A DNA stretch of 52,571 bases from Paenibacillus aestuarii. Lineage in GTDB: Bacteria > Bacillota > Bacilli > Paenibacillales > NBRC-103111. Both the position numbers and the translations under genes were made by a program. Under the pieces are notes generated by a model. The model did no database searches, was not told the DNA's origin, and worked only from the letters and a program-made list of their open reading frames with translations. Shown here piece by piece: positions 15,478 to 24,361 of the stretch; position 1 is the first letter of the stretch; every line of letters begins with the position of its first letter. The stretch is taken from the NCBI RefSeq assembly GCF_027789125.1, contig NZ_JAQFVF010000053.1, positions 1-52,571 of the forward strand, read 5' to 3'.

Positions 15478-15611
15478 ATTTGTTTCTTCGTTTGCCGTCC
15501 CTCGTTGGGAAGGGATTTGGCCAATCAGGAATCTGGGGATCGTCAATGACAAAGACTACATCGATGGACTTAGCTTTATCGACCTTCGTTAATCACACAC
15601 TCGGGAGGAAC

Positions 15612-16709
15612 ATGAAAGTGAAAAAAATGGTTCGCAGTCTTCTTACTGTATCTCTTATTGGATTAGCTCTGTCTGGTTGCGGAACGAGTGCTCCGAAGGA
15701 GCAAGCGGGCGCTACTGCCGGGGCGGCATCGTCTGCACCGAAGGGAGAGCCTACCCAGCTCGTAATTTCGACATGGGGATTTTCCGACGACTTTTTCAAA
15801 AAGGAAATTTACGCGCCATTCGAAAAGGAACATAACGTGAAGATCGTGCTCGATACGGGCAACAACGCCGACCGTTTAAATAAGGTGCGCCAAGGAACCT
15901 CAAATGTGGATCTGATTTACTTGTCCGACTATTACGCACAGCAAGGCATTGATGCTGGCTTGTTTGAAAAAATCGACCGCAGCCGAATTCCGAACCTGAA
16001 TGACATTTATGACATGGCGAAGGCGCCGCTGGGTCAAGACTACGGTCCGGCTTATACGATCTCGCAATTGGGAATTGCCTATAATCCGAAAGCTACCGGT
16101 GGTAAGGAACTGAAGTCATGGAGCGATCTGTGGAGCCCAGAACTTGCGAAGAAGCTGACCATGCCGAACATTACGGGCACGACAGGGCCGATGATTTTGG
16201 ATGCCGCATCCCGGGTCGCGGGAAGCACGCCGTTTAATGAAGATCAAGCGTTTGCGAAGCTTAAAGATCTGAATAAGAGCGTGGTGAAGTACTACGGCCA
16301 AACGTCCGAGTTCGTCAACATGTTCGCCCAAGGTGAAATTGCTGCAGGACCGATCATGGAAATGTATGTGAAGGATCTGAAGGCAGCGGTACCGGAGACG
16401 AAGTTCATTACGCCGCAAGAGGGCGGCTATGCCATCATGAACACGGTGAACGTCGTGAAAGGCAGCAAGAATAAGCAGCTCGCGGAAGATTTCATCAACT
16501 ATCACTTGAGCAAAGAAGTACAGGAGAAGGTAGCGAAGGCGAAGGTTGATTCTCCGGTCAATACGAAGCTTCAATTGACAGGAGCGGATGCTGAGGGCAT
16601 TACTTACGGAGCGGATACCGTCAATAAGTTGAACAAATTGGATATGAAGTTTGTCAATCAAAATTTGAAGGCGTGGATCGACCGGTTTAACAAGCAAGTT
16701 GCACAATAA
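15612..16709 (+). CDS. ABC transporter substrate-binding lipoprotein of the nucleoside operon
   Basis: A 365-residue PotD-like solute-binding lipoprotein. The signal peptide ends in the lipobox ALSGC with Cys23, followed by a Ser/Ala/Pro linker. Recognisable segments are LVISTWGFSDDFFKKEIYAP, NVDLIYLSDYYAQQG, TISQLGIAYNPKA and the C-terminal WIDRFNKQVAQ, shared with the binding protein at 3292-4413. Substrate is inferred, not seen: the operon's enzymes point to a purine nucleoside. ATG at 15612 has GGGAGG upstream. The frame upstream to 15447 has no ribosome site. Confidence 0.9.
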   Translation: MKVKKMVRSLLTVSLIGLALSGCGTSAPKEQAGATAGAASSAPKGEPTQLVISTWGFSDDFFKKEIYAPFEKEHNVKIVLDTGNNADRLNKVRQGTSNVDLIYLSDYYAQQGIDAGLFEKIDRSRIPNLNDIYDMAKAPLGQDYGPAYTISQLGIAYNPKATGGKELKSWSDLWSPELAKKLTMPNITGTTGPMILDAASRVAGSTPFNEDQAFAKLKDLNKSVVKYYGQTSEFVNMFAQGEIAAGPIMEMYVKDLKAAVPETKFITPQEGGYAIMNTVNVVKGSKNKQLAEDFINYHLSKEVQEKVAKAKVDSPVNTKLQLTGADAEGITYGADTVNKLNKLDMKFVNQNLKAWIDRFNKQVAQ

Positions 16710-16781
16710 ACCAAATTGAACAGGGTATATGGCAGTAGGGCATGTACCCTTGTTTTTATTGCGGGAGGAGGGAACATCACC

Positions 16782-17711
16782 TTGAGCAAAAAAGTCATTC
16801 TGGACGTAGACACGGGAGTGGACGACGCGCTGGGTATTTTGCTGGCCGTCAAGAGCGGTGAGCTCGACATTCTAGGTATCACCACGGTCAGCGGCAATGT
16901 ATCGCTGGCACAGGCCACGGTCAATACTTGTAAAATCCTGCAGTTCGCCGGAGCTGAGCATATTCCAGTCGTGCGAGGCGCGAGCAAGCCGCTGCTTCGC
17001 CAAGAGCATTTTGAGCATCGCGTTCATGGCAAGGACGGGCTCGGAGGTGCACTTCGCGATATGCCGCTGCATATAGAGCCAGCCGAAGGAAATGCGTCTG
17101 ATTATATTGTCGATCAGGTTCGCCGTTATCCCGGAGAAGTGACGCTGATCATGACGGCGCCGCTGACGAATCTGGCTGCTGCACTTATCAAATATCCGGA
17201 ACTGGTACGCGATGTGAAAGAGGTTATTGTGATGGGCGGCGTTGTGATGAGCTACGGCAACGTGACACCTACCGCCGAATACAACATGTACGTGGATCCG
17301 GAAGCGGCGAAGCTGGTCTTTCAGGCCGGGTTCCCGTCCTTGATTCTCGTAGGGCTGGATGTCACGCGTAAGGCGCTGCTTACAGAAGAGCATATCAATA
17401 AGCTTAACGATGCGACGATGCAGCAATACGTTCGGGAAAGCACCCGAGATTATTTGAACCGCTATTACGAGCGTAACGGGGTACGGGCCTGCGCCCTTCA
17501 TGACCCGCTGGCGGTCGGAGTCGCACTGACTCGCTCCGTTGTGACGATGAAATCTTATTATGTCGACGTAGAAACGAGAAGCGAGCTTTGCGACGGTCAA
17601 ACGGTTTGCGATTTCCAAAATCGGCTGCAGCGCGAGCCAAATGTTCAAGTATGCACCGAAGTGGATACGGATGCATTTCTGGCCATGTTTCTTCGCGTAC
17701 TTGACGCCTAG
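16782..17711 (+). CDS. Nucleoside hydrolase (IunH family)
   Basis: About 309 residues. It cleaves the N-glycosidic bond of ribonucleosides to give base and ribose. The calcium- and ribose-binding DVDTGVDDA motif is at residues ~8-16, and HGKDGLGG, MTAPLTNLA, GGVVMSYGNVTPTAEYNMYV and ALHDPLAVG (catalytic His and last Asp ligand) follow in the usual order. The TTG at 16782, nine bases after GGGAGGAGGG, gives the normal family length; the ATG at 16716 would add an unusual leader. It sits between the binding protein and the permeases, an unusual place that ties the hydrolase to the transported substrate. Confidence 0.9.
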   Translation: MSKKVILDVDTGVDDALGILLAVKSGELDILGITTVSGNVSLAQATVNTCKILQFAGAEHIPVVRGASKPLLRQEHFEHRVHGKDGLGGALRDMPLHIEPAEGNASDYIVDQVRRYPGEVTLIMTAPLTNLAAALIKYPELVRDVKEVIVMGGVVMSYGNVTPTAEYNMYVDPEAAKLVFQAGFPSLILVGLDVTRKALLTEEHINKLNDATMQQYVRESTRDYLNRYYERNGVRACALHDPLAVGVALTRSVVTMKSYYVDVETRSELCDGQTVCDFQNRLQREPNVQVCTEVDTDAFLAMFLRVLDA

Positions 17712-17740
17712 CGAACCAAAGGGAATAGGAGAATGCAGCA

Positions 17741-18562
17741 ATGAAGAGATCGTACATCACGTTACTGCTGCTGCCGGGTTTCGTCTTTCTGGCGGCGTTT
17801 ATGCTAATTCCCATTCTGCTTACCGTCGGCTCCACCTTTTTCGATAAGGGACAGCTGACGTTAGGCGGGTATTGGCACTTTTTGGGAGACCCTTATTTCT
17901 TGAAGATTTTATGGACCACCTTAAGGGTCAGCTTGGTCACCACTATATTATGCGTGTTGATTGGCTTCCCGGTATCTTATTATATTTCCCGCCGAAGTCC
18001 GCGACATAAAGCGGTGCTGCTGGGTTTGGCGATTTTCCCCCTACTGACGAGCTCTGTTGTGCGTTCATTCAGTTGGATGATCATTCTTGGCAAAAAAGGG
18101 CTGCTCAACAATACGCTGATTGCGTTAGGCATCGTGAAAGAGCCGCTGGACATCCTCTACACTCCTACGGCGATGATGATCGGCCTGGTGCATCTGTTTT
18201 TGCCGCTGATTATTATCACGTTGGTCGGCGTCATGGAAAATATCGATCCCGATCTGCTCAAGGCAGCGGAGAGTCTCGGCGCAAGTCGCTTGAAGGCGTT
18301 CGTCCGGGTGATCGTTCCATTAAGCGTACCGGGTCTTATCATAGGGAGCATCCTGGTGTTCGTCGGCAGCTTGACCGCTTATACAACGCCCGCCTTACTC
18401 GGGGGCAAGCAGCGCGTCATCTCTACGTTCCTTTATCAGAACGCGATTACGTTGAACGACTGGTATTTGGCCTCTGTCGTGGCCACGATAATGATGGCGA
18501 TTACGTTCATCGTGATCGCGCTAATGAACAAACTCGCTAATAAAGTGAATCCAAAGGGGTAG
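17741..18562 (+). CDS. ABC transporter permease (PotB-like), nucleoside operon
   Basis: A 273-residue, six-helix inner-membrane permease. The first helix is LLLLPGFVFLAAFMLIPILL and the ATPase-docking loop is KAAESLGASRLKAFVRVIVP. It has the same architecture as the PotB-like gene at 5523 and pairs with the next gene. The start has AGGAG about 10 bases upstream. Confidence 0.9.
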   Translation: MKRSYITLLLLPGFVFLAAFMLIPILLTVGSTFFDKGQLTLGGYWHFLGDPYFLKILWTTLRVSLVTTILCVLIGFPVSYYISRRSPRHKAVLLGLAIFPLLTSSVVRSFSWMIILGKKGLLNNTLIALGIVKEPLDILYTPTAMMIGLVHLFLPLIIITLVGVMENIDPDLLKAAESLGASRLKAFVRVIVPLSVPGLIIGSILVFVGSLTAYTTPALLGGKQRVISTFLYQNAITLNDWYLASVVATIMMAITFIVIALMNKLANKVNPKG

Positions 18563-18566
18563 TCGG

Positions 18567-19355
18567 ATGCGAGAGAACAATCGAGGGCTTGGCCTGTTTA
18601 CGCTACTTGTTTATATATTTTTGCTGGGGCCGCTGTTGATCATTGCGGTCGCCTCGTTTGAGCCGACCAGCGTGCTGAAGTTTCCGCCGACGGGTTTTTC
18701 GCTCAAGTGGTACCACAATATCTTGGAAGTGACGATGTTTGTCAAAACCTTTTACACCTCCATTATTGTGTCGCTGGCGGGCAACGTGCTCGCGTTGCTT
18801 CTGGGGCTGCCCGCTGCCTACGCGCTGAGCCGCTTCTCCTTCAAGGGTAAAGAGGCACTGAACGCGGTGTTTATTTCGCCGGTGCTGATTCCGGGCATTG
18901 TTCTCGGTTTCACCATGCTGAAATATTTAGTTTCGGCCTATCATTTGCCGATTTACTCAGCGCTTCTGTTCGGGCATACGGTGATCATGCTTCCTTTTAT
19001 TATCCGGGTGATCGCCTCCAGCTTATCTAACTTTGATTTTGCCGTGGAGGAAGCGGCTTTAAGTCTTGGGGCTGGCCGACTGGCCACCTTCTTCAAGGTG
19101 GTGCTGCCGAATATTAAGTCGGGCATTATCGCAGCAGTGCTGATCGCGTTTCTGGAATCGTTCAATAATGTGGACATTTCGGTATTTATGACAGGACCGG
19201 GTGTCAGCACGCTGCCGATTCAAATGCTAACCTACGTGGAGAACCATTTCGATCCGACCATCGCTGCGATATCTGTCTTACTTATGGTGTTTACAGCTGT
19301 CGTGATGTTTTTGATCGAACGGCTCATGGGTCTGTCTTATTTTACCAAACGATAA
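18567..19355 (+). CDS. ABC transporter permease (PotC-like), nucleoside operon
   Basis: A 262-residue, six-helix permease, the second half of the channel. Visible motifs are the N-terminal helix LLVYIFLLGPLLIIAVASFE, the PPTGFSLKWYHNILE segment shared with the paralogue at 6377, and the docking loop EEAALSLGAGRLATFFKVVL. It starts four bases after the preceding stop, with AAAGGGG as ribosome site. Confidence 0.9.
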   Translation: MRENNRGLGLFTLLVYIFLLGPLLIIAVASFEPTSVLKFPPTGFSLKWYHNILEVTMFVKTFYTSIIVSLAGNVLALLLGLPAAYALSRFSFKGKEALNAVFISPVLIPGIVLGFTMLKYLVSAYHLPIYSALLFGHTVIMLPFIIRVIASSLSNFDFAVEEAALSLGAGRLATFFKVVLPNIKSGIIAAVLIAFLESFNNVDISVFMTGPGVSTLPIQMLTYVENHFDPTIAAISVLLMVFTAVVMFLIERLMGLSYFTKR

Positions 19356-19370
19356 TGGAGGCTTTCATCC

Positions 19371-20438
19371 ATGGCATTACTAACATTGGAAAACGTGTCG
19401 GTCGCCTACGATCAACAATATATATTGAAAGACTTTAACCTAAGCGTGGACAAAGGGAGCCTCATTTCGCTGCTGGGGCCGAGTGGCTGCGGCAAGACGA
19501 CGACGCTGCGATTGATCGCGGGCTTTTTGGAAGCGCAGCAGGGGCGTTTTATGCTGAATGGCAAAGATTATACGCGAGTGCCGGTGAACAAGCGCAACTT
19601 TGGGTTCGTCTTTCAGAGCTATGCGCTGTTCCCTCACTTGAATGTGTTCGATAATGTGGCCTTCGGGCTTCGCCTACGCAAGGTGAGCGGGTCCGAGCTG
19701 GAACGGCGGGTCAGCCGCATCCTGGAGACGGTCAGCCTGTCCGGCTTCGAGAAGCGCTTCCCGAAAGAGCTGTCCGGGGGACAGCGCCAACGGGTGGCGA
19801 TTGCGCGGGCGCTCGTCATCGAACCCGACCTGCTGCTGTTCGATGAGCCGCTCAGCAATCTGGACGCGAATTTGCGTGTGAACATGCGTGTGGAGATTCG
19901 GCGCATCCAGCAGGAGCTTGGCATTACTACGGTCTATGTGTCCCATGATCAGGAGGAGTGTTTCTCCATTTCGGACCAGGTGGCCATTATGAATAAAGGG
20001 GTTATCGAGCAGTTGGATAAGCCTTCCGTTGCATTCAAGTATCCGCGGACGGAATTTGTTGCACGTTTTATCGGGTTTACCAACTTTATCGCGTTCGAAA
20101 GCCGGGAGGAAGGCTCGGGCAGCGGAGTAATCCGGCTTCGGACGAAGGATCACACATTCTTGACGCAGCTCGCGCCCGGTCAGGTCAAGTCCAACGGCAT
20201 GACAGGGGCCATTCGCCCTGATGATGTGCTGATGGGCACGGATCAGCAGCTGGCGGGGGAAGCCAATCAATTGAGCGGCCGCGTGAAGGTCAGCACTTAC
20301 CTAGGACGAAGCTATCAGTATGTGGTAGAGACGTCTCTCGGCGATTTTACTGTAAATAAAGAAATGGAGCTCCCTTATGCCAGCGGACAACCGGTTCGAC
20401 TGGTGCTGCCGAGCGAGAAGCTGGTATTGGTGGAGTAG
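19371..20438 (+). CDS. ABC transporter ATPase (PotA-like), nucleoside operon
   Basis: 355 residues. Walker A GPSGCGKT (36-43), Q-loop VFQSYALFPHL, signature LSGGQRQR, Walker B LLLFDEPLSNLD and VSHDQEEC are complete. A TOBE-type C-terminal domain (~240-350) follows. It drives the importer formed with the two preceding permeases. GGAGG lies upstream of the ATG. In the first importer (3292-7180) the ATPase gene precedes the permeases; here it follows them, so the two clusters were rearranged relative to each other. Confidence 0.92.
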   Translation: MALLTLENVSVAYDQQYILKDFNLSVDKGSLISLLGPSGCGKTTTLRLIAGFLEAQQGRFMLNGKDYTRVPVNKRNFGFVFQSYALFPHLNVFDNVAFGLRLRKVSGSELERRVSRILETVSLSGFEKRFPKELSGGQRQRVAIARALVIEPDLLLFDEPLSNLDANLRVNMRVEIRRIQQELGITTVYVSHDQEECFSISDQVAIMNKGVIEQLDKPSVAFKYPRTEFVARFIGFTNFIAFESREEGSGSGVIRLRTKDHTFLTQLAPGQVKSNGMTGAIRPDDVLMGTDQQLAGEANQLSGRVKVSTYLGRSYQYVVETSLGDFTVNKEMELPYASGQPVRLVLPSEKLVLVE

Positions 20439-20460
20439 CGCAAGCAGGAGGAGCGACATC

Positions 20461-22176
20461 ATGAAAGTCGATTTGCTTATTGAGAATATTCATATCTTTA
20501 ATAGCTATTTTAAAAAATTCATCCCTGGTCATGCAGCGGTTCTGGACGGCCGATTCTTCTACATCGGCCACAAGGGGGTCGATCGTTTCGATGCAGCCGA
20601 GCGGCTGGACGGCCAAGGGCGCTATATGATTCCCGGGCTGATCGATATTCATCTGCATATTGAGAGCACTATGGTCACTCCGCAGGCGTTCTCTAACGGA
20701 CTAATCCGGAATGGTGTGACCACCATTGTTCCTGAACCTCACGAAATGGCGAACGTATTCGGCCTGGAGGGCGTCAAGGAAATGATAGCCGCTAGCAAAG
20801 AGTGCGTGGCCGACATGTTCTACGCGCTGCCAAGTTCGGTACCGGCAACCTCCATGGAAACGACGGGCGGTACGATCGAGATCGAGGATATGGACGAGCT
20901 GCTGCGTACGGAGCGCATTATTTGCCTGGGCGAGATTATGAACTATGTGGATATCATCACTGATCGTGACTGCAAAACGAACCAGATCTTGAACCATATG
21001 CGCCAGCATCATCCGCAGCTGATCATCGAGGGGCATTGTCCGCAGCTGCTGGATCTGGACCTGCAACGGGTGATCTATAGCGGGGTGGATTCGGATCATA
21101 CGCATCAAACGGTCGAGGGCATGGAAGCACGGATTGCCGCTGGGATGTTTCTTGAAATTCAGGAAAAGTCGATGACCGCTGAAGTCATGAAGTATTTAAT
21201 CAGTCAGGATGTGGCGGAGCATTTCTGCTTCGTGACGGATGACGTCATGCCGGATTCTTTCCAGCGCCGAGGGCATTTGAATCAAATTGTGCGCAAGGCG
21301 ATGGAGATGGGCATGGAACCGGAAAAAGCCATCTATGCGGCCACCTTCACGCCGGCACGCCGGATGAGAATGTATGATCGCGGAGCTATCGCGCCCGGCA
21401 AAATTGCAGATTTCGTGCTGTTGTCGGATTTGGAGAAGCTGTCGATTGAGCAAGTATACAAGAATGGAAGAAACGTCTACTCCGTAGGCGAGTCCTATGC
21501 TGCTGCAAACTCGTCGTACACGTTCCCTTCACATTTTTACAGCAGTGTGAAGCTGAATGAACTGGAAGCGGAGGACTTTGACGTCCAAGTCAAGGCTGCG
21601 GACGGAACACATAAGTGCCGTGTGATGATGGTTAAGAACGGCTCGACGTTTACGGAAGAGCATATCGGGGAAGCGGAGATCAAGGACGGACGGCTGCAGT
21701 GGCAGGAAAGCGGCTTCGGACTGATCGCCACCTTCGAGCGTTACGGCAAAGGCGGCGGCCGAGGCTACGGTCTGATCGGCGGCGATACGATTCAGCGTGG
21801 GGCAGTTGCTACGACCTATTCGCATGATAATCATAACCTGCTTGTCGTGGGGCATGATCCGACGGATATGCAGCTTGCTGCCAATCTGGTCATTCGGAAT
21901 CAAGGGGGCTTTGCCGTCGTACACCAGGGGCAGATCTTGGCGAATCTCCAGCTTCCAGTAGGCGGAATCCTGACGGAAGCGCCGCTGGAGCAAGCTGCCG
22001 AAGAAGTGCAGCGTCTGACCGATGCGATGAGGTCGCTGGGTTACAATCATTATAACCCTATTATGTCGATAAGCACCCATTCCTTGCCGGTCAGCCCGGC
22101 GCTCAAGATCACGGATTTTGGCCTGATTGATGTCAATAAGGGAGAGGTCGTCAGCCTGCTGGTTGCGGATCATTAA
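20461..22176 (+). CDS. ade: Adenine deaminase
   Basis: 571 residues, an amidohydrolase converting adenine to hypoxanthine and ammonia. The metal site is visible as PGLIDIHLHIEST, the bridging Glu region PEPHEMANVFG, GHCP and the VTDDVMPDSFQRRGHLNQIV motif that marks the Ade subfamily. The C-terminal adenine deaminase domain follows (GRNVYSVGE, then RGAVATTYSHDNHNLLVVG). The ATG at 20461 with AGGAGGAG is chosen; the longer frame from 20377 runs into the ATPase gene. It lies 22 bases after the ATPase and directly before the kinase, completing release and deamination of adenine from imported adenosine. Confidence 0.9.
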   Translation: MKVDLLIENIHIFNSYFKKFIPGHAAVLDGRFFYIGHKGVDRFDAAERLDGQGRYMIPGLIDIHLHIESTMVTPQAFSNGLIRNGVTTIVPEPHEMANVFGLEGVKEMIAASKECVADMFYALPSSVPATSMETTGGTIEIEDMDELLRTERIICLGEIMNYVDIITDRDCKTNQILNHMRQHHPQLIIEGHCPQLLDLDLQRVIYSGVDSDHTHQTVEGMEARIAAGMFLEIQEKSMTAEVMKYLISQDVAEHFCFVTDDVMPDSFQRRGHLNQIVRKAMEMGMEPEKAIYAATFTPARRMRMYDRGAIAPGKIADFVLLSDLEKLSIEQVYKNGRNVYSVGESYAAANSSYTFPSHFYSSVKLNELEAEDFDVQVKAADGTHKCRVMMVKNGSTFTEEHIGEAEIKDGRLQWQESGFGLIATFERYGKGGGRGYGLIGGDTIQRGAVATTYSHDNHNLLVVGHDPTDMQLAANLVIRNQGGFAVVHQGQILANLQLPVGGILTEAPLEQAAEEVQRLTDAMRSLGYNHYNPIMSISTHSLPVSPALKITDFGLIDVNKGEVVSLLVADH

Positions 22177-22201
22177 GCTTGGGTTGAAGCGAGGAACTAG
22201 A

Positions 22202-23095
22202 ATGAAGATTATTGTCATTGGCAGCGCCAATATGGATATGGTGATGCAGACGGATCGGATGCCGAGTATCGGCGAGACGATTCATGGGGGAGGATTCTTC
22301 CTGTCCCCCGGCGGCAAAGGAGCCAATCAAGCCGTAGCTAGCGCCAAAATGGGCGCGGAGACATGGATGATGGCAAAAGTAGGGGACGATATTTTCGGCC
22401 GCTCTCTGCTGGACAGCCTCTCTGGATTCGGGGTCCGTACGGACTACATGTCGGCTGAGCCGAAGGTAACGACTGGGGTTGCCGCTATCACGGTATGTAA
22501 TGGGGATAATTGTATTATTTTGGATAGCGGCGCCAACGACAGGGTTACCCCTGATTATATTGCCGGGTATAAGGAAGAGCTGCTTTCGGCCGCTGCTATT
22601 ATGCTACAGCTGGAAATTCCTATGGAGTCTGTAATTGCGGCTATAGAGCTGGTGAAAGGGAAAGTGCCTATTTTTCTCAATCCGGCCCCTGCCGTTCCGA
22701 TCGAAGATGCGATTTTGCAAGGCGTGGACTATTTTACCCCTAATGAAATCGAATGCCGGCTATATACCGGTGTAGATATTCAAACTACGGATGATGCTTT
22801 CGCTGCATTAACGATTTTACGGGCTAAAGGGATACGCTATCCGCTTATTACGCTTGGCGAGAAGGGCGTCGTCTATTATAACGGACGCGATAGCGTGTAT
22901 AAGGAAGGACGAAAAGTCCAAGCGGTCGATACGACGGCCGCAGGGGATACGTTCTCGGGTGCGCTGGCGGCGATGATCACTTCGGGCAAAAGTATAGATG
23001 AGGCTGTGGACGTTGCCCAACTGGCCGCCTCCATCACCGTAACCCGCCTTGGTGCGCAAAATGTGATTCCTTCGCTTTCAGAAATAGATGAATGA
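22202..23095 (+). CDS. PfkB-family carbohydrate kinase (ribokinase-like)
   Basis: About 297 residues. N-terminal GSANMDMVMQTDRMPSIGET and GGKGANQAVASAKMGA match the substrate-binding start of ribokinases, and the C-terminal anion hole VDTTAAGDTFSGALAAM contains the catalytic Asp. LNPAPA and LGEKGVVYY are usual ribokinase motifs. It would phosphorylate ribose released by the hydrolase, or a nucleoside. The ATG at 22202 follows GCGAGGAAC; the longer frame from 22127 lies inside ade. It is the last gene of the operon. Confidence 0.88.
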   Translation: MKIIVIGSANMDMVMQTDRMPSIGETIHGGGFFLSPGGKGANQAVASAKMGAETWMMAKVGDDIFGRSLLDSLSGFGVRTDYMSAEPKVTTGVAAITVCNGDNCIILDSGANDRVTPDYIAGYKEELLSAAAIMLQLEIPMESVIAAIELVKGKVPIFLNPAPAVPIEDAILQGVDYFTPNEIECRLYTGVDIQTTDDAFAALTILRAKGIRYPLITLGEKGVVYYNGRDSVYKEGRKVQAVDTTAAGDTFSGALAAMITSGKSIDEAVDVAQLAASITVTRLGAQNVIPSLSEIDE

Positions 23096-23333
23096 AAATG
23101 AGTAAAAGCTCCCTTAGGCTTACCAGGGGACTGACCCTCGTTTATAAAGACAGGATCTAAAGTTTTTGAATGAGGTAAAAACGGATGTATATTTTATATA
23201 ACCCTATGTTTCAGGTGTTAAGAGAAGCTTGGAAAGGAACGACTTTGACGTAACTAAGGTGCTTGTGGCACTCAAAGAAACCTACTCCACTAAAGGTAGG
23301 ATGTGGGAGGATATTGGATTCACTTATTGCTGA

Positions 23334-23681
23334 ATGCTTAGGGACGCTAAAAGGGAAGTTCCGAAAGAGTTTTTTATTACTACCGAATTTAGCTCATTTT
23401 ACCTTGATGCCAAGGCTCGTGGTGCTTACTGGCGCAGAGATTATGAACTGTTCGCTCGTGCATTCGAAGCGTGGATTGAGGATGAGCTCGTAAATTCTGG
23501 AATGACAAATACCTATCTGGTATGTGGTACCCGTTTAGGAGGCCCTTATCCGCAAGGAGAAGAGAGGCAAGCTATCAATGTGGCATTTCGCGGATGGTGG
23601 AGGGTACTCTTAGAATCCGGCATTCTCCACGATGAGAAGATATGGAGGAGTCTTAGTATTCAATTATCTGAGCATATCTGA
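23334..23681 (+). pseudogene. Truncated phage-type protein (LPD1-like domain)
   Basis: 115 residues from an ATG without a good ribosome site. EVPKEFFITTEFSSFYLDAK, YWRRDYELFARAFEAWIEDE, NTYLVCGTR and the tail FRGWWRVLLESGILHDEKIW resemble the LPD1 domain found in large polyvalent proteins of phages and plasmids, normally part of a much longer protein. A plausible upstream continuation (TYSTKGRMWEDIGFTYC) is interrupted by a stop near 23328. It looks like the C-terminal remnant of a mobile-element gene. Family call is moderately sure. Confidence 0.45.
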
Positions 23682-23702
23682 ACGAAAATGGAGGGTTGCT
23701 GC

Positions 23703-23888
23703 GTGATAGGGATCATTCAAGTTGAACGAGCGATTGAGCTAAAAAGGATAGAATTGTACGAGGTATGTGAGCAGTATGGATATGCATCTCAAGATGCATT
23801 ACGTTTATCTCAGGAACTTGATGAGTTGCTGAATCAATATCAGCAGCAGCTGGCATGGGTTGTTACAGAGGCAAGACATATTATTTAA
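23703..23888 (+). CDS. Spo0E-family aspartyl-phosphate phosphatase
   Basis: 61 residues from GTG at 23703, with GGAGGG about seven bases upstream. Two antiparallel helices with the motif IELKRIELYEVCEQYG and the signature LSQELDELLNQYQQ. Members remove phosphate from Spo0A-P and hold back sporulation. It is a single short gene with its own terminator immediately downstream. Its presence supports a spore-forming host. Confidence 0.85.
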   Translation: MIGIIQVERAIELKRIELYEVCEQYGYASQDALRLSQELDELLNQYQQQLAWVVTEARHII

Positions 23889-23892
23889 AATG

Positions 23893-23931
23893 AAAACAGC
23901 ATTGCTCTTAGAAAGGGCACCGCTGTTTTTT
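23893..23931 (+). terminator. Terminator of the Spo0E-family gene
   Basis: AAAACAGC (23893-23900) pairs with GCTGTTTT (23922-23929), with an inner TGCTCT/GGGCA pairing and a following T run. Confidence 0.75.
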
Positions 23932-24165
23932 ATTATTTTACAATTTTCGGGATCCCGACTTTAGAAGAGGCTTTTTTCATTATGTAGACTAGTTGCAGTG
24001 CCTGTTCTTTCGTTAATCCTTTTTCTTTCTTTGTCATAATAGATTCCCTGTCGGAATTAGCATTAGTGAACTAGACAAGCGGCTGATTCTTTAGTAGTCT
24101 CGAGCAAAGAAATAGGGGTTGATTTATGTTACCAATACGTATAAGATGTAGTTGACCAATCGAAT

Positions 24166-24262
24166 ACACGGGAGCTTGGTTTAACCAGGCTGAGAGGATA
24201 GCTCATTATGCTGTCGACCGTAAAACCTGATCTGGGTAATGCCAGCGGAGGAAACGTTCAAG
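24166..24262 (+). promoter_or_regulatory. TPP (THI-box) riboswitch of thiC
   Basis: The conserved thi-box elements are present in order: GGGAGC (near 24170), GGCTGAGAGGAT (24188-24200), ACCTGATCTGGGTAATGCC and AGCGGAGGAAA. Binding of thiamine pyrophosphate is known to repress thiamine biosynthesis genes through such an aptamer. A terminator hairpin follows at 24276, so control here is probably transcriptional. Confidence 0.95.
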
Positions 24263-24275
24263 CCTTTGTGTATAC

Positions 24276-24306
24276 AAAGACCGCTTCTTTTCGTTGCGGT
24301 CTTTTT
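24276..24306 (+). terminator. Riboswitch-controlled intrinsic terminator
   Basis: AAAGACCGC (24276-24284) pairs perfectly with GCGGTCTTT (24296-24304) followed by a T run, 14 bases past the aptamer and 56 bases before the thiC start. It is the expected off-state hairpin of the TPP riboswitch. Confidence 0.88.
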
Positions 24307-24361
24307 TGTATGTACACGGGTGCCTCTGCTTGCACAAATTGAACTCCAAGGAGGCAATAAA

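Noticed and set aside
15353..15611. Purine riboswitch before the nucleoside operon
   Set aside because: I looked for the purine aptamer core and its paired loops and found none; only a terminator of the preceding gene and an unassigned leader are visible.
16872..17741. 289-residue reverse frame opposite the nucleoside hydrolase gene
   Set aside because: Antisense shadow: no ribosome site, no recognisable domain, and the forward gene has complete catalytic motifs. The same applies to other long antisense frames over the importer, ade, fbp and chvE genes.
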